The translations under genes and the position numbers were made by a program. A model generated the notes under the pieces. It did not search any database, was not told the DNA's origin, and saw only the letters and a program-made list of their open reading frames with translations. Positions 10,709 through 22,199 of a stretch of 64,000 nucleotides of DNA are shown here, piece by piece. Source of the stretch: Myxocyprinus asiaticus (lineage: Eukaryota; Chordata; Actinopteri; Cypriniformes; Catostomidae); assembly GCF_019703515.2 (NCBI RefSeq), contig NC_059348.1, forward strand, positions 22,616,156 to 22,680,155, written 5' to 3'. How positions within the stretch are numbered: the first letter of the stretch is position 1; each line of letters begins with the position of its first letter.

Positions 10709-12160
10709 CAGTGTTTCCCACAGGATGTTGTGAGACTGGTGGGTGGATCTCGGACCCTCTATGAGGGTTTGTGGGCATGCTTCCTTGGAAGAACATTTTG
10801 TACATTTTAAAGTTAAATGCATCAATCTGGTGCACTTTGAGAGCAAAATTAAGAGGCTAGATCTATGAAGAACTTTGTGCTCTTGTAAACAATTTTGTGC
10901 TCTAGTAGTAATTTAATCATGAACACATTGGTTGTATAGATATGGATGGTGATGACACAGCAAAAAAGTCACACCCACAAAGCATAAAAGAGTTTAACGC
11001 AGTTCACAAATGGTCAAAACACAAAATCGATTAGAGCATACATTTGAGCCATCATTTGTCATGTGCTCGTCCTCCGAACATGTAAATTGGTCATTCACTT
11101 AGTTACTTGTCTGGAGAGAAAAAAACGACATTTAAGTTACATGCTCAAGTAACATGTCAAAGTTTATGTTGTATATTTTTCTAAAATTATGAACGATGCC
11201 CAACTTAATAGTGTACCTATGCAATCAACTCAGTTCTCTGCAACAGAAATGTAAACTGCACTGGGTAGGGGAGGAGACTTTTGTCATGTGATAATTATTT
11301 TATGTTACATATGGTAGTCAAATAAAGGAAAGCCTCCATCATCATCATTAACAGCAGGAATGCTCATAGTTCTATGGAATGAGACCTACTTTTTCATCTT
11401 GTTATCGCAGCAAGAGCTACCATGTACAATAAAGGCTATACATTATCACAATACCAAAATTACAATAGTCGGTAGTGAAATATGACGAATCTCAATACCA
11501 ACTTTAATACCACAACAAATAATAACACTAACTAATATGTTAATTATGGAAAAATGGTTTCAAGTTCTTAAGTAATTCAAGACTAGTAAACAGTCAGTAA
11601 TAAAATAACAATAAAAAACAGCAAATGAATAGAAATAGATTAAAAATAATAGAAGAAAAAATAGAAATCAAGAAAATTCAGTGCTTATTTCAACAGCTTT
11701 AAAAGTTTTTAACAGTAGTAGACTATAAAGTATTCAAGTAAACATTCAGAATGAAATGCAACATAAAACTACTACTAGTCTTCACTGTATGATTATAATA
11801 CATTAATACTTTTTAAAGTTAAGTTACCCAGTCAAGAGCAGTGAGTGTTTTCTCATTTTCTAATGGTTGTTTGATTATTATAATGACATGCTAGACAGCA
11901 GCAAGTCTATTAGCTTACATTTATACTTACAAGTCCGACAATTGAATACAAATCTGCTTTTTTCACCGCTGCTTACGTTCACTTTAGACTGACTGGGAGT
12001 GAGAGATGCTTTGCCGAAGCAACAGTGCAAAACACAATGTTAGAGATATTTTATGTTATTATGAGAAGTGCAAAAATATTATCGGTTCATTATGAAACTG
12101 TGGCAGGACAAATTAGACTGTGGTGGGCCGCCAAAGCCTAGGTAATAATGTGAAACACTG
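10709..12160. mobile_element. hAT-like non-autonomous element (cagtgtttcc ends)
   Basis: The ends are imperfect inverted repeats: cagtgtttcccacagg at 10709, and at 12160 the reverse complement reads cagtgtttcacattatta. The 1.45-kb interior has no transposase frame. The interior 11340-11990 is repeated inverted at 35578-36200. I could not see a clean 8-bp target duplication, so the exact borders are uncertain. Confidence 0.55.
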
Positions 12161-13278
12161 CAGTTTTTCACTGAGTCCACAGATTAATTCTATTTAATCA
12201 TATATCATACTCAAATTGGCTTATGCACAATCGATACATATGAATTAGAGGTCGACCAACATTGGATTTTGCTGACTCGATAATAATGTGCTGAAAGAAG
12301 GGCAATTACAGATTAATCTACATATACTGTAGTTTTTTTTTTTTTTTTGTTTTTGTTTTTTTGTTTTTTAAATCGATCGATTGTTAAATGTTAACAAAAA
12401 TGTTCTTAGTCTTTCCATCATGTAATGGGGCAGCCCAAACAAAGGCTACAAGAGTCCAAATTTAATGAAATCCCAGATGCAGTTTATTGTGCAATCTAAA
12501 TTCCTATAAGAAAAAAAATAAGATTTGGAGCATAATACATGAATTTTAACTAAAAACAAGCCTGAAATACACTGGGACTCTTATTTTGAAATGGCTCTGC
12601 TCCCAGCTGATCATGCAAACAGATAAGGGAAATAAAATATGCACTCTTGTAATCGCCTACAGCACATTACAATAGAACCAGTGGTGGAAAGAGTACTGAT
12701 TTTTTTACTTAAGTAAAAGTACTGCTACTGAAGAAATAATTCACTTGAGTACAAGTAGAAGTACTGAGAAATATCATGACTCAAGTAAGAGTAAATAAGT
12801 AGTTTGCCAAAAAACTACTCAAGTAATTACATTACAAGATACTTTATGAAAATTATTTTATAATATATACGCTTCCATTTTTAGAACACAAAGAAATTTT
12901 TGTTCTTGAAAGAAATTTATGCTTCCTTTCACCAAGGATGCATTAAATTAATAAAAAATACTGCTAAACTCATTAATTGCAAATTATTATTATGGTTTGA
13001 AATAATTGTTTCAAATAGTATTTATTCATTTTTTTTTTCCTTTATCCGTGATTGCAAACATATACTGAGTCACCTAATCCTTACACAAGCATCCTAAAGT
13101 GCTAATTTGGTACTCAAGAAAATTTTCTTATTATTAGAACAATTGAAAATGTTTGCACTACCATGCGGAAATCACAGTACAGTGGGGTTTTTTTCTCCAT
13201 TTGCTGAGGTATTGAGTTCTTACAAGCTGCTTTACACATGCAAGACAATTTTTGGTTTTAAAAATAGGCAAAAAGAAG

Positions 13279-13669
13279 CGTCTCAGTTACGTATGCAACC
13301 TCGGTTCCCTGAGATGAAGGGAATGAGACATTGCGTCACTAAGCTGACTCTATGGGGAGTAAGTATCCTTCTACACGACCTAGTTGAAACCTTTCTACAA
13401 TAACGCCAGTACTAGCTGTGAGGTTTAAGCCACGGCCTTTTAGGTGCGAAGCTGTCTGGAATAAAAGCGGGCACGCAAACACAATTCCTCCAAATTTTCT
13501 GACTGAGGGACAAAGAGTGCATTGCTCGCACCTCAAAAAACCATCGGCCAGCTTACGCATTGTCTCGTTCTCTTCATCTCAGGGAACCAAGTTTACATAC
13601 ATAACTGAGATATTCCCTTACAATTCAGTACTCTTGACATTGTGTCACTAAGCTGAAGCTATGGGGAAC
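13279..13669 (-). other. DIRS-E2 right end and internal complementary region
   Basis: The outer end (13280-13330) recurs inverted at about 13557-13610 (cattgtctcgttctcttcatctcagggaacc...acataactgagat). It is followed by cattgtgtcactaagctga (13638 onward), matching tgcgtcactaagctga at 13334. This repeats the ICR design of family 1 with unrelated sequence. Confidence 0.7.
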
Positions 13670-14156
13670 AGATTCCCATCACAACGCACTACACAACATA
13701 ACCTTTCCAGAGAGGAAACATGATGCATTCCCACGGAATGGTGATCAACATGAGTATGCCGCAAGTGAATGACCCTCATGGTGAGCCAGGAGGGAAACAC
13801 TCAGAATATACAGCTCTGGAAAAATGTATGAGACCACTGCAAAATTATTGGTTTCTCTGGATTTACTATTTATAGGTATGTGTTTGAGTAAAATTAACAT
13901 TTTTGTTTTATTCTATAAAGTACTGACAACATTTCTCCCAAATTCCAAATACAAATATTGTCATTTAGAGCAGTTATTTGCAGAAAATAACAACTGGTCA
14001 AAATAACAAAAAAGATGCAGTGTTTCAGACCTCGAATAATGCAAAGAAAACATGTTCATATTCATTTTTAAACAACACAATACTAATGTTTTAACTTAGG
14101 AAGAGTTCAGAAATCAATATTTGGTAGAATAACCCTGATTTTCAATCACAGCTTTC

Positions 14157-14589
14157 TTGCGTCTTGGCATGCTCTCTACCAGTCTTTCACATTGCTGTTC
14201 GGTGACTTTATGCCACTCCTGGTGCAAAAATTCAAGCAGCTCAGCTTTGTTTGATGGCTTGTGGCCATCCATCTTCCTCTTGATCACATTACAGTGGTTT
14301 TCAATGGGGTTCAGGTCTGGAGATTGGGCTGGCCATGACAGGGTCTTGATCCGTTCGTTAGTCCTCCATCCACACCTTGATTGGCCTGGCTGTGTGGCAA
14401 TGGAGCATTATACTGCTGGAAAAACCAATCCACAGAGTTGGGGAACATTGTCAGAGCAGAAGGAAGCAAGTTTTCTTCCAGGATAACCTTGTATGTGACT
14501 TGATTCATTTGTCCTTCACAAAGACGAATCTGCCCGATTCCAGCCTTGCTGAAGCACCACCAGATCATCACGATCCTCCACCAGGTCAT
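14157..14589 (-). pseudogene. Tc1-like transposase, C-terminal half (minus copy)
   Basis: The reading contains MIWWCFSKAGIGQI, VILEENLLPSALTMFPNS and FFQQYNAPLPHS, then shifts frame into the DGHKPSNKAELLEFLHQEW block ending near AVI. In Tc1-like transposases the motif is normally QQDNAP, with Asp as the second catalytic residue; here it reads QQYNAP, so that Asp is lost. Tc1 transposases act in the nucleus, cutting and joining at TA. This fragment lacks the N-terminal helix-turn-helix region and is inactive. Confidence 0.75.
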
Positions 14590-14841
14590 CTAATGGTTAG
14601 ACGGAGACCTGGAAAGGCCTTCAAGCCACAGTGTCTCGCACCAACTGTGAAATTTGGTGGAGGATTGGTGATGAAGAGGAGGATGGATGGCCACAAGCCA
14701 TCAAACAAAGCCGAGCTGCTTGAATTTTTGCACCAGGAGTGGCATAAAGTCACCCAACAGCAATGTGAAAGACTGGTAGACAGCATGCCAAGACAAATGA
14801 AAGCTGTGATTGTAAATCAGGGTTATTCCACCAAATATTGA
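14590..14841 (+). pseudogene. Tc1-like transposase, internally deleted (plus copy)
   Basis: The translated region reads RRPGKAFKPQCLAPTVKFGG, a middle block of Tc1-like transposases, then jumps directly to KRRMDGHKPSNKAELLEFL and CERLVDSMPRQMKAVI, the C-terminal end. The catalytic segment between these blocks is deleted. The last part is the mirror of the minus-strand copy at 14157-14330. Confidence 0.75.
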
Positions 14842-15174
14842 TTTCTGAACTCTTCCTAAGTTAAAACATTACTATTGTGTTATTTAAAAATGAATATGAA
14901 CTGGTTTTCTTTGCATTATTTGAGGTCTGAAAACACTGCATCTTTTTAATTTTATTTTTATTTTGACCAGTTACATTTTATGCAAATAAATGGTCTAAAT
15001 GACAATGGTCTCTTAATTTTTTTCAGAGCTGTATATATGAACTATGGTCATATAGTATGAAGTTTATTTGTAATGAAAGTGCCTGTGACTTTTGGGAAAT
15101 ACAACGGTCTGAATGCGGTGGTTGTGTAAAAAGACAGGGAGCCCGTACTTAAAAAGAGGGGCATAAGTATATTA

Positions 15175-15420
15175 TGATGAGGAGGAGGGCGTGGCCGGGC
15201 CGTGAGGACGTACGGCCGGTGCTGAATCAGGTGATCAGCAGGAGAGCGAGATAAAGGGGAGCCAGAGACACCAGTTAGAGAGAGAGAGAGACGCACGTGG
15301 CCATGCTGCATGTGTGTCTGTGTTTGTTTATGTTTGTTTTAAGTTAAGTTTTACATTAAACTTTATGTTTACTGCTCAGCTGGTTCCCATCCCCTCCTTG
15401 CCCATCCTTATACTGTTACA
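15175..15420 (+). mobile_element. Solo LTR-like insertion inside DIRS-E2
   Basis: 246 bp starting tgatgaggagg and ending ctgttaca, with the TG...CA borders of an LTR. It contains a GA tract (15277-15291) and the 3' block ctggttcccatcccctccttgccc that resembles other fish LTR ends here (34451, 36789). The flanks tatta/tatat match only partly as a target duplication. DIRS-E2 sequence continues on both sides. Confidence 0.5.
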
Positions 15421-15571
15421 TATATGTTTGGCCAATGAAATAGCAAGCGCTCTAGACAGAGATGATTTGCTGTGCGAGAGACGTTACTTCCAGGTTGTAA
15501 AACCTTGCGAATGTGTTTTGAGAAGACCATCCTGCTGCAAAACATATGTCTTGTAAGGACACACTATTCAT

Positions 15572-16616
15572 CTATGCCCATGAAGAGGCCACGCCTCTAG
15601 TTGAATGGACTTTAACAACAATTGGGCAATTCACACCCTGTGACTCGTAAGCCAGGATGATCGCATCAACGATCCAGTGAGAACATCTTTGAATGGAGAC
15701 GGACATTCCTTTCGTGCATCCTCCATAGCACACAAAGAGCTGGTCAGACAGTCTGACTTGGTGGGTGCGCTCAACGTATGTGTGTAACGCTCGCAAAGGG
15801 CATAACAAATGCAAGGACTGTTCCTCATCCGAATTAAATGGAGGAGGGAAAAAGGCTTGAAGGTGAACCAACCGGCTCTGAAGGGTGTGGTTAGAACCTT
15901 AGGCACATAGCCTTTCATGGGTTTGACAGTTGTTTTTGAAAGACCCGGACCAAATTCCAGATATGAATTGTCAACTGACAGTGCTTACAAATCACCGACC
16001 CGTTTTACTGAGGCTAAAGCCAGCAGTAATGCGTTCTTAAGAGAAAGCACACTCAATTCAACATAGTCCAGAGGCTCGAGGGGAGGCCCCGCGAGCGCTT
16101 TTAGGAAACAAGTTAGGTCCCAAGTCGGGACTGTAGCAGGCGAGGGGGATTTAGCCACCCCGCCCCCTTAAGGAATTTTATGATTAAATCATGTTTGCCT
16201 ATAGAGGTGCCGGCTTCAGGTGAGTGATACTCAGATATAGTCAGCACATAAACTGACGGAGTGAGCCCTGCATCCAGTTGCTCTTAAAGAAGTGTTAGAA
16301 TTTCAGGTACAGGGCAGTTCACTGGGTCTTTGACATGTGAAAAGCACCAATTAGTGAACACATTCCATTTCAGTTTTTAAAGGCGTCTCGTGGACAGTGC
16401 TCTAGCCTGTAAAATGGTGTTCATAACCGACTGAGCCAATTCTGGCTCGTCCGCTGTGCACCTTTCAAAGGCCACACGTGTAGGCTTCACAGCTCTGGCT
16501 GGGGATGCCAAATCGTGCCTTGTGTTTGAGAAAGAAGCTCTCTCCTCAGCGGTATTTCCCATGGAGGCCCGTCCAGTATTTCTACCATTTCCAGAAACCA
16601 GGACTGTTTGGGCCAT
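15572..16616 (-). pseudogene. DIRS-E2 tyrosine recombinase (broken)
   Basis: The N-terminal part (16616-16377) shows QSVMNTILQARALSTRRL. After several frameshifts and stops the C-terminal part (15871-15572) shows LLCPLRALHTYVERTHQVR, QLFVCYGG, HWIVDAIILAYESQ and the HxxR box as HSTRGVASSWA. The catalytic-Tyr region downstream is not visible in frame. The YR family cuts and rejoins DNA through a Tyr nucleophile; this copy cannot be translated intact. Confidence 0.75.
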
Positions 16617-16651
16617 TTCAGCGCAATTAACAGAACTGTTTCCATATCCAC

Positions 16652-17186
16652 TCAGACTTTACTGATGACAGATTGAAGGAGGCGCACCGGAGGAAACACA
16701 TACTTGTGTTTCGCCGGCCATAAATGGGCCAGCATATCCTGGTGACTTATATAAGACACTACTGTTGTGATGTCTGAACAAATCAGAATGTGGTGATTCA
16801 CAATGTAGGAATGAAAAGCTCTCAAAGCTAGAAAGACAGCCAGTAGCTCTAGGCGGTTCACATGCCACACCCATTTCGCACCTGTCCAAGTGTCGGAAGT
16901 CAGGCGTCCATCACACACCGTGCCCCAACCTGTGTTGGATGCATCTGTGGTCAGCACTTTCCTTCTGAAAATTTGACCCCGCATAACACCCTTTTGATAG
17001 AAGGCCGGCACTGTCCATGGTGCTAGAGCAGCCAGACAGCGGCGAGTCGTCGTGATGCGCATGCGCCTGAGGCTCCACGTGTAACAGACGTAATGGTATG
17101 ATGGCGGATGCTACTGCCATAAAACCCAGCATTCTCTGAAATGACTTCAGTAGTAATGTTTTTCCAGTTTGAACTGAGACAGACAC
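16652..17186 (-). pseudogene. DIRS-E2 RT C-terminus and RNase H (broken)
   Basis: The RT tail (LKSFQRMLGFMAVASAIIPL) is followed in another frame by RNase H blocks TTDASNTGWGTV and WHVNRLELLAVFLALRAF. The block equivalent to TDNTATVAY in family 1 reads SDITTVVSY, so the Asn after the catalytic Asp is changed. After SYISHQ the sequence jumps to AHLWPAKHKYVFPPVRLL of the MT-like region, removing the RNase H end. The RT catalytic core lies upstream of the breakpoint and is absent. Confidence 0.78.
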
Positions 17187-17205
17187 TGAAGAATGGTCTG
17201 TATTC

Positions 17206-17979
17206 TCATTCGTACTCCTGGACCACCAGGGTGGACATCGCCTGAGACCGCGCCGTAACCTTCATCGCCCGGAGAGCGAGTTCGGTCGCCGAGCACAGTT
17301 CCTGCATCAATCCCGGGTCAGAACTACCCTTGTGCAGTTCTTTTAGCGCCTTGACTTGGTGTACTTGCAGGAGAGCCATGTCATGCAGGGCGAAGGTGGC
17401 TTGTCCAGCGGCACCGCAGGCCACAGTTGACGTAAACCTACAGGCCCTGGACGGGAGCTTCGGGCGCCCGTGCTAGGTGGCGGCACTCTGCAGACGCAAG
17501 TGCGTCTTATCCACCTGGGAGATCACCAAATACCCCCAGGCCGCTCCACCATCGAGGGTAGTGAGAGCGGGGGAGCTGATAGACCGGGACCGGGCAGTAA
17601 AATGTGCCTCCCACGATCTTGTCAGCTCCTTATGCACTTTGGGGAAGAAAGGAACGGGGGCGGGGTGTGGCCGTGGGTGCCCGGGAAAGCATGTCCGTCA
17701 TTTCTGCGTCAGCGTGAGACTGGGCGACCGTTCCCGAAGGAGGAAGCCCAGCCGAAGCCTCTGCATCAGACTGGACGGGCCCGCTCTCCTATGATTTTTT
17801 ACGAAAGCAAGCTGCAACCACAACGTTGCCATGGTCATGTTCTCACAATAAGGACATGACTCATCCACGAACGATGTCTCCGCGTGGACAGTGCCCAGAC
17901 ACGTAAGACAGCGGTCGTGGCCGTCAGAAGTGGAGAGATAATGACCGCAACCAGGAATAACACACAAACGGAAAGACAT
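17206..17979 (-). pseudogene. gag: DIRS-E1 gag N-terminus and partial capsid region
   Basis: I place the start at 17979 (MSFRLCVIPGCGHYLS), because the same ATG context, after a run of A's, precedes gag in copies C and D. The first 50 residues hold a Cys/His pattern (Cys6, Cys11, His13, His21, Cys24, Cys27, His32, Cys42, Cys45), probably zinc-binding. The frame continues to 17698. The capsid-like block (ALHDMALLQVHQVKALKELH, STLVVQE) then reads in another frame at 17424-17206 and is cut by the junction with DIRS-E2. The protein is inferred to be a nucleic-acid-binding structural protein. Confidence 0.75.
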
Positions 17980-18350
17980 CTTTAAAAAGACGTTCCGTGT
18001 GTGCCGCTCTTTTTGTGAATGAAAATATACTCTGCCGAAAGAACCCAGGGGCGTTCTCTGCACTCCACGGTGCAGAGGGGGAGAAGCCGCTGAAATGCAC
18101 CGTAAATCCAGCAGTTTTGAGGTACGTCTTTGGAGAGAATTGAATTCAGTGCATTGAATACAACCGCTCGGCTCCGAAGAGAAAATCTGAATGAATGGTT
18201 GCATACCAGTTCCTTTTATACCCGTATGCAAATGCCACTCGCCAATTCTCATTGGCCTTTTTTCAAAAAAGCAGAGGTGTTTGGGGCTCCCAAGTGTGAC
18301 CCCTAGTGTCACTACATCGACACAACATCCAGTGAGTGACAGATCGGGAA
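17212..18350 (-). mobile_element. DIRS-E1: 5' end of a family 1 element
   Basis: It starts (minus strand) at 18350 with ttcccgatctgtcactcac. It carries the left ITR with a minus-strand TATA box (cttttata, 18213-18220), the gag N-terminus and part of the capsid-like region. It stops near 17212, where family 2 sequence begins on the same strand. No right end of family 1 lies nearby. Flanking DNA at 18351 is part of a hAT-like repeat also present around DIRS-D. Confidence 0.85.
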
Positions 18351-19110
18351 CTAATATAATGCAATATCATAGAGGAGGAAATGTATCCTTTTTATCAACT
18401 CCTACATGCCAACTGAATAAAATAAGGCAAAAATAAACATTTCATACAGTATTTAATGAGAAATATGATTGATTCAAACACTAAAAATGATTGTTCTTTA
18501 TCTGTATTATTGTATTGCAGTTGTAATAATAAAGTCTTAATTAACATTATGGTTATTTAACATACTGAAATATAATTAAGTAAATTGTAGCTTTTGGTTA
18601 CATTATGTTTTGTGATCTGTCATCAGTAAAGGTATTTCTCATACCTTCTTTATATAACTTTCTATCCCTTGCGCACTTTTGGCCTTTAGCGGGTGAGGCT
18701 TTTCAGACAGATAAACAGCAGCACAGGGCAGGGAAGTACAGTATAGCACTGTGAGTGTGAGTGTTACCTGCTAGGATAGTTTATTTTGAACAAGAGGGGT
18801 GAAGAGTTACGGAATTTAATGCGGGAGTACAATACCGAACTGATGCGGATTGATAGAAGCATAGAGCCCATCTGTGCACGCGATGGTGCAAGGAACCGGA
18901 CAGCGGGGAAAAAAAAATTATGTTCAGTGAAAAGTTAAAAGAAGATTGCAATGTATGTAATTGTAACTATATCAGATATTATTAATTAAACACAGGAACT
19001 CATTGGGGTGGGGATTTTTTTGCCTCCATATTTTGAATTTTGGGGATATTCTTTTTTTTTTATTTCGGTGGCATTTTTGTCCTGAGTCCCCGTTAATTTC
19101 TGACACTACT
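18351..19110. mobile_element. Fragment of hAT-like element (second copy at 43729-50721)
   Basis: Blocks such as ctacatgccaactgaataaaat, ttttggttacattatgtttt, cgcacttttggc..ttagc and ccatattttgaatttt recur in order around DIRS-D (44115, 49645, 49718, 50668). The end ttaatttctgac at about 19098-19109 corresponds to the right end of the 43729-50721 element. The left half is missing. Confidence 0.6.
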
Positions 19111-19729
19111 GGCACTGTATCTTTCTAAGCCATTTAAAAGTTTGTTTTAGACATACAGTAGCAAGTAAACAAGATATCCCCAAATATATGTCAAACTACA
19201 CTGTGTTAATGTTTGACACTGTTAAAACATTGCCTACCTTAAAAACAAGTGCAGTTTGATCAGTGGTTAAACGTGTTCAGATAGTTCCCTCGTACATGAA
19301 TGAACGGCTCCTTTCCAGAATAAAATGAAATATGCAGAAAATCACAGCATTACAGTTCTTGTATTGTGACAAGGCAGAAAGTCTTGAAGAAGTTAGAGAA
19401 GAGAGGACACCGGCGGCAGATTATGCATGCTGTTGTGCTCATGATGCTGTGCCCTGTGGGCTTCCGCGTGCTGCGTACAGCATGTTTTAGTTTATAAACA
19501 GATTTAGCGCTTATAACTTTCCTCTTCCCAAAAATTCAGAAATATTATGTATTGTTTGTACTTTGTAATTGTAGTGAAAAATAACTGTAGCAAAGTTGAA
19601 TACTTCATTTTTAATCAACTCAAGTAAAAGTACTATTATTTATTTATACTTAAAAAAAGTAGAAAAATTTGAAAAATTTACACAAGTACTGTAATGAGAG
19701 TAGTTGTAATTTGTTAGGTTCCACCTCTG

Positions 19730-22190
19730 AATATAACACTATAAAGCTTTTTATCATATAACAAATACAAGCAATAATTCATCAACAGTAGGCTAGATCA
19801 TCATTTATCAGCAGAAGATCAGCAGCGATCATTTTTATAAATGTTCGGTACTCACTGACTGTGGTCCACTCTGAAACCGTTTTATGACCTTACATATTAG
19901 AAAGCTGAATTTAAGACTTTTTAAGGAACAGGGATCATTCTGGAGATGCAGGAATATGACATAATGACAAAACTGATTGGTTCATGACAAAATAAGAACA
20001 CACAAAGCTCCAAGACCTTTATTAGTGACTGTCTTGAACTGTGATGTGAAAGACAGCAAAGAAAAATCCAATTAATGCTCTGGTAAACTATGCACTAGTA
20101 AAACATACTATAATATAATGAAATATTTGCAATATTTATATTGTCTGCAAAAAAAATTGTTACATCAGAATAGAAAGCTACTTTTGAATGGCCAGATGTT
20201 ATTGAGAAAGATTGAAGAAAGATGTTTTTTTTACAGCCAGATGGTGTTGTTACTGCTGCTACCAGCATGGGTTCACTGGACAATGCTAACCAGCTAAACC
20301 TTGAACTTTTGGCTTTCTTATAAGTATTCCACTTCTTCTATAATACTTTTGGGAATGTTTCTTCATGGAAGAATCATAGCTGATTACAACCTCGCATCAC
20401 TAACTGCTGTAAATGAACAGTTTACTGTCACTATAAAAGATAAAATGTTAGTGCATGCTGATGTGTTGCCCACAGTCACATACCTAGGCTGGGAATTATG
20501 GTTTATATATATGATATATCATATCATATAATTTCCTGAAGGGAAGAGTTTAAAGATAGAATGAATCATGCTGTAATTACACTTGAGAAGACTCCTCATA
20601 ACACTTCTCCAATCATGGTTCTATTTGAAGTAATTTAACCTATTATTGACTGACAGCAAGAGAGAAAACTAAGTCACACCTCACTTTATTTAGTAGAATA
20701 ACTAATAGTGCTTAGGTTTTAATTAACATGTTCCACCAGCTCCTTGTGGAGTGGAACTAAAGATTATCTTACAAGAGAGATAAATACTGTCCAATGAAAT
20801 GTAGTAAAGGTCATATATTTAGCACTTGGCCTGAAAATATGAAATAGATTGAAAATACAACAAAATTTCAATCTGCTATGGCACAGAGCATGTTGTGTGT
20901 AGCAAGCCAGTCAAATATATGCCCAGGCAGCAATATCATATAGTAATGTTCAGGATTGTGGACACGGGTTTCACGATTTGCGACTCGACTCGACATAATC
21001 AAAGAAGACTTAAATTGTGACTCGACTTAGACTTTGACAACAATAACTTGTGACTTGACTAAGACTCAAGCCTTCTGACTTGAAAAGACTTCTAAAACCA
21101 AATATCAGAGTTGTACTTTTAAAAATGTGCATAAAATCAACAATAAATTTCCCAAATAAACAATTTGATTTTCAAATCTGCATTTCAATGCTCCAAATTT
21201 AACCAATCAGACAACCAACCAATCAACTTCCACGAGAGTAGGACCAAGTTTGAAGATTGCGCATTTAAGGCCGATGCAGCCAAAATGATACCAAAGGTTG
21301 GTCACTTTTGTTTTTTGTTTTTTTTTAAATTTGCAACAAACATCAAACATCATAATCTTGCTATTGCTTGATTTTACCCCTACTGCGCTTTTTTCTACAC
21401 TGTTTACAGGGTTCGCACAAGGTCCTTGAATTGCATTAAAGTTAGCGTTTAAGAAATGTAAGTACTTTAATACCTGGAAAATTATGGAAGTAAATTCATG
21501 ACTAAATTCATTGATGCATAAAAGCATGTTGAATTGCTCTAATCAAAAAATGCACTGTACTATCAGTGCTTGCATTTAAATGCATTGCATTTACAGTGCT
21601 TGCATTTTGGGAGGCTGACATTTAACAATGTTGTATTTTTAAGCATTGAATATTTCATTTGAAAACATTTCACAACTAATTTCATAATTAAAAATTCAAC
21701 AGTAAATATTCACCTTCCAAAGTTCATTTCCAAAATATTCAGTTCATTTGAAAATACAATCTAGATTTTTCGGCATGGGTTCTGCAACCTACAAATGCCA
21801 GAGAAATTAGTTGTCTGTTTTAGAAAGCCTATTGATCTGATTCTGATTCTGATCTGATTGATGTCCCTCGCAACTGTAAGCAAAATTACTTAGCCAACTT
21901 CTTAGACACACAACCTGTTTTATTTATCTGTCAGCTATCAAAATCTCTATCAAAAGGTGTGGCAAAGCTGCACCCAGCGCTACCCACTGGACCGTTGCAG
22001 TGAAGCGCAGACCAGTATGTGGAATTCATTATTTCATAACTCAGATGTTTGAAGCGCAGTGTAGGTAGGCATTATGTATAATGTAGTAGGGTGACCAGTC
22101 CCGATTTGGAATCTTTTTTGTCTCATTTAACTTATTTGTGCATGGTTTGGTTTCCCGTGCCACTTAGTAGAACGTTAGTATCACTAAAAT
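19730..22190. other. AT-rich non-coding DNA, no supported gene
   Basis: Contains a gacttg/gactcg-rich dispersed repeat at about 20975-21090 and a T-tract near 21311-21328. Short frames show no domain. Confidence 0.45.
20975..21090 (+). repeat. gacttg-rich dispersed repeat
   Basis: Repeated 'gacttg' and 'gactcga' words. Similar tracts are at 38280-38400, 55446-55475 and 58700-58775. Probably one degenerate repeat family; I cannot name it. Confidence 0.5.
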
Positions 22191-22199
22191 AGTACTTAA

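Larger units (their letters stand above)
13811..15031. mobile_element. Fold-back Tc1/mariner-like element
   Basis: The ends cagctctggaaaaat (13811) and its inverted form ttttttcagagctg (15031) are flanked by TA on each side, the Tc1/mariner target. Inside, two transposase pieces lie head to head. The left half (minus, 13811-14589) encodes the C-terminal catalytic half. The right half (plus, 14593-15031) encodes a middle piece fused by deletion to the same C-terminus. The outer 450-500 bp therefore form a long imperfect inverted repeat. Neither half has a DNA-binding domain. Confidence 0.8.
13279..17211 (-). mobile_element. DIRS-E2: 3' part of a second DIRS family
   Basis: On the minus strand this holds the RT C-terminus, RNase H, a recombinase remnant and a 3' end at 13279 (gtctcagttacgtatgcaacc ... 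gttccctgagatgaaggga). The protein blocks resemble family 1 (RLELLAVFLALRAF, VKVHSTRGVASSWA), but the terminal sequences are entirely different. It joins family 1 sequence at about 17211. It is interrupted by a Tc1-like element (13811-15031) and a solo LTR (15175-15420). Confidence 0.8.
12679..19729. mobile_element. Outer hAT-like element carrying nested DIRS, Tc1 and LTR insertions
   Basis: The left end at 12679 reads cagtggtggaaagagtact, and the right end, reverse-complemented from 19729, reads cagaggtggaacc. They are flanked by aatagaac (12671-12678) and aatataac (19730-19737), an 8-bp duplication with one mismatch, as expected for hAT insertion. Both inner edges carry similar 'aagtaaaagtact' tracts. 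No transposase frame is visible. Nearly all its length is the insertion at 13279-18350 plus another hAT fragment at 18351-19110. Confidence 0.72.

Noticed and set aside
10701..12168. 8-bp target duplication for the 10709-12160 hAT-like element
   Set aside because: The flanks ttacagtt and cagttttt do not match well enough; the element call rests on its ends and repeat copies only.
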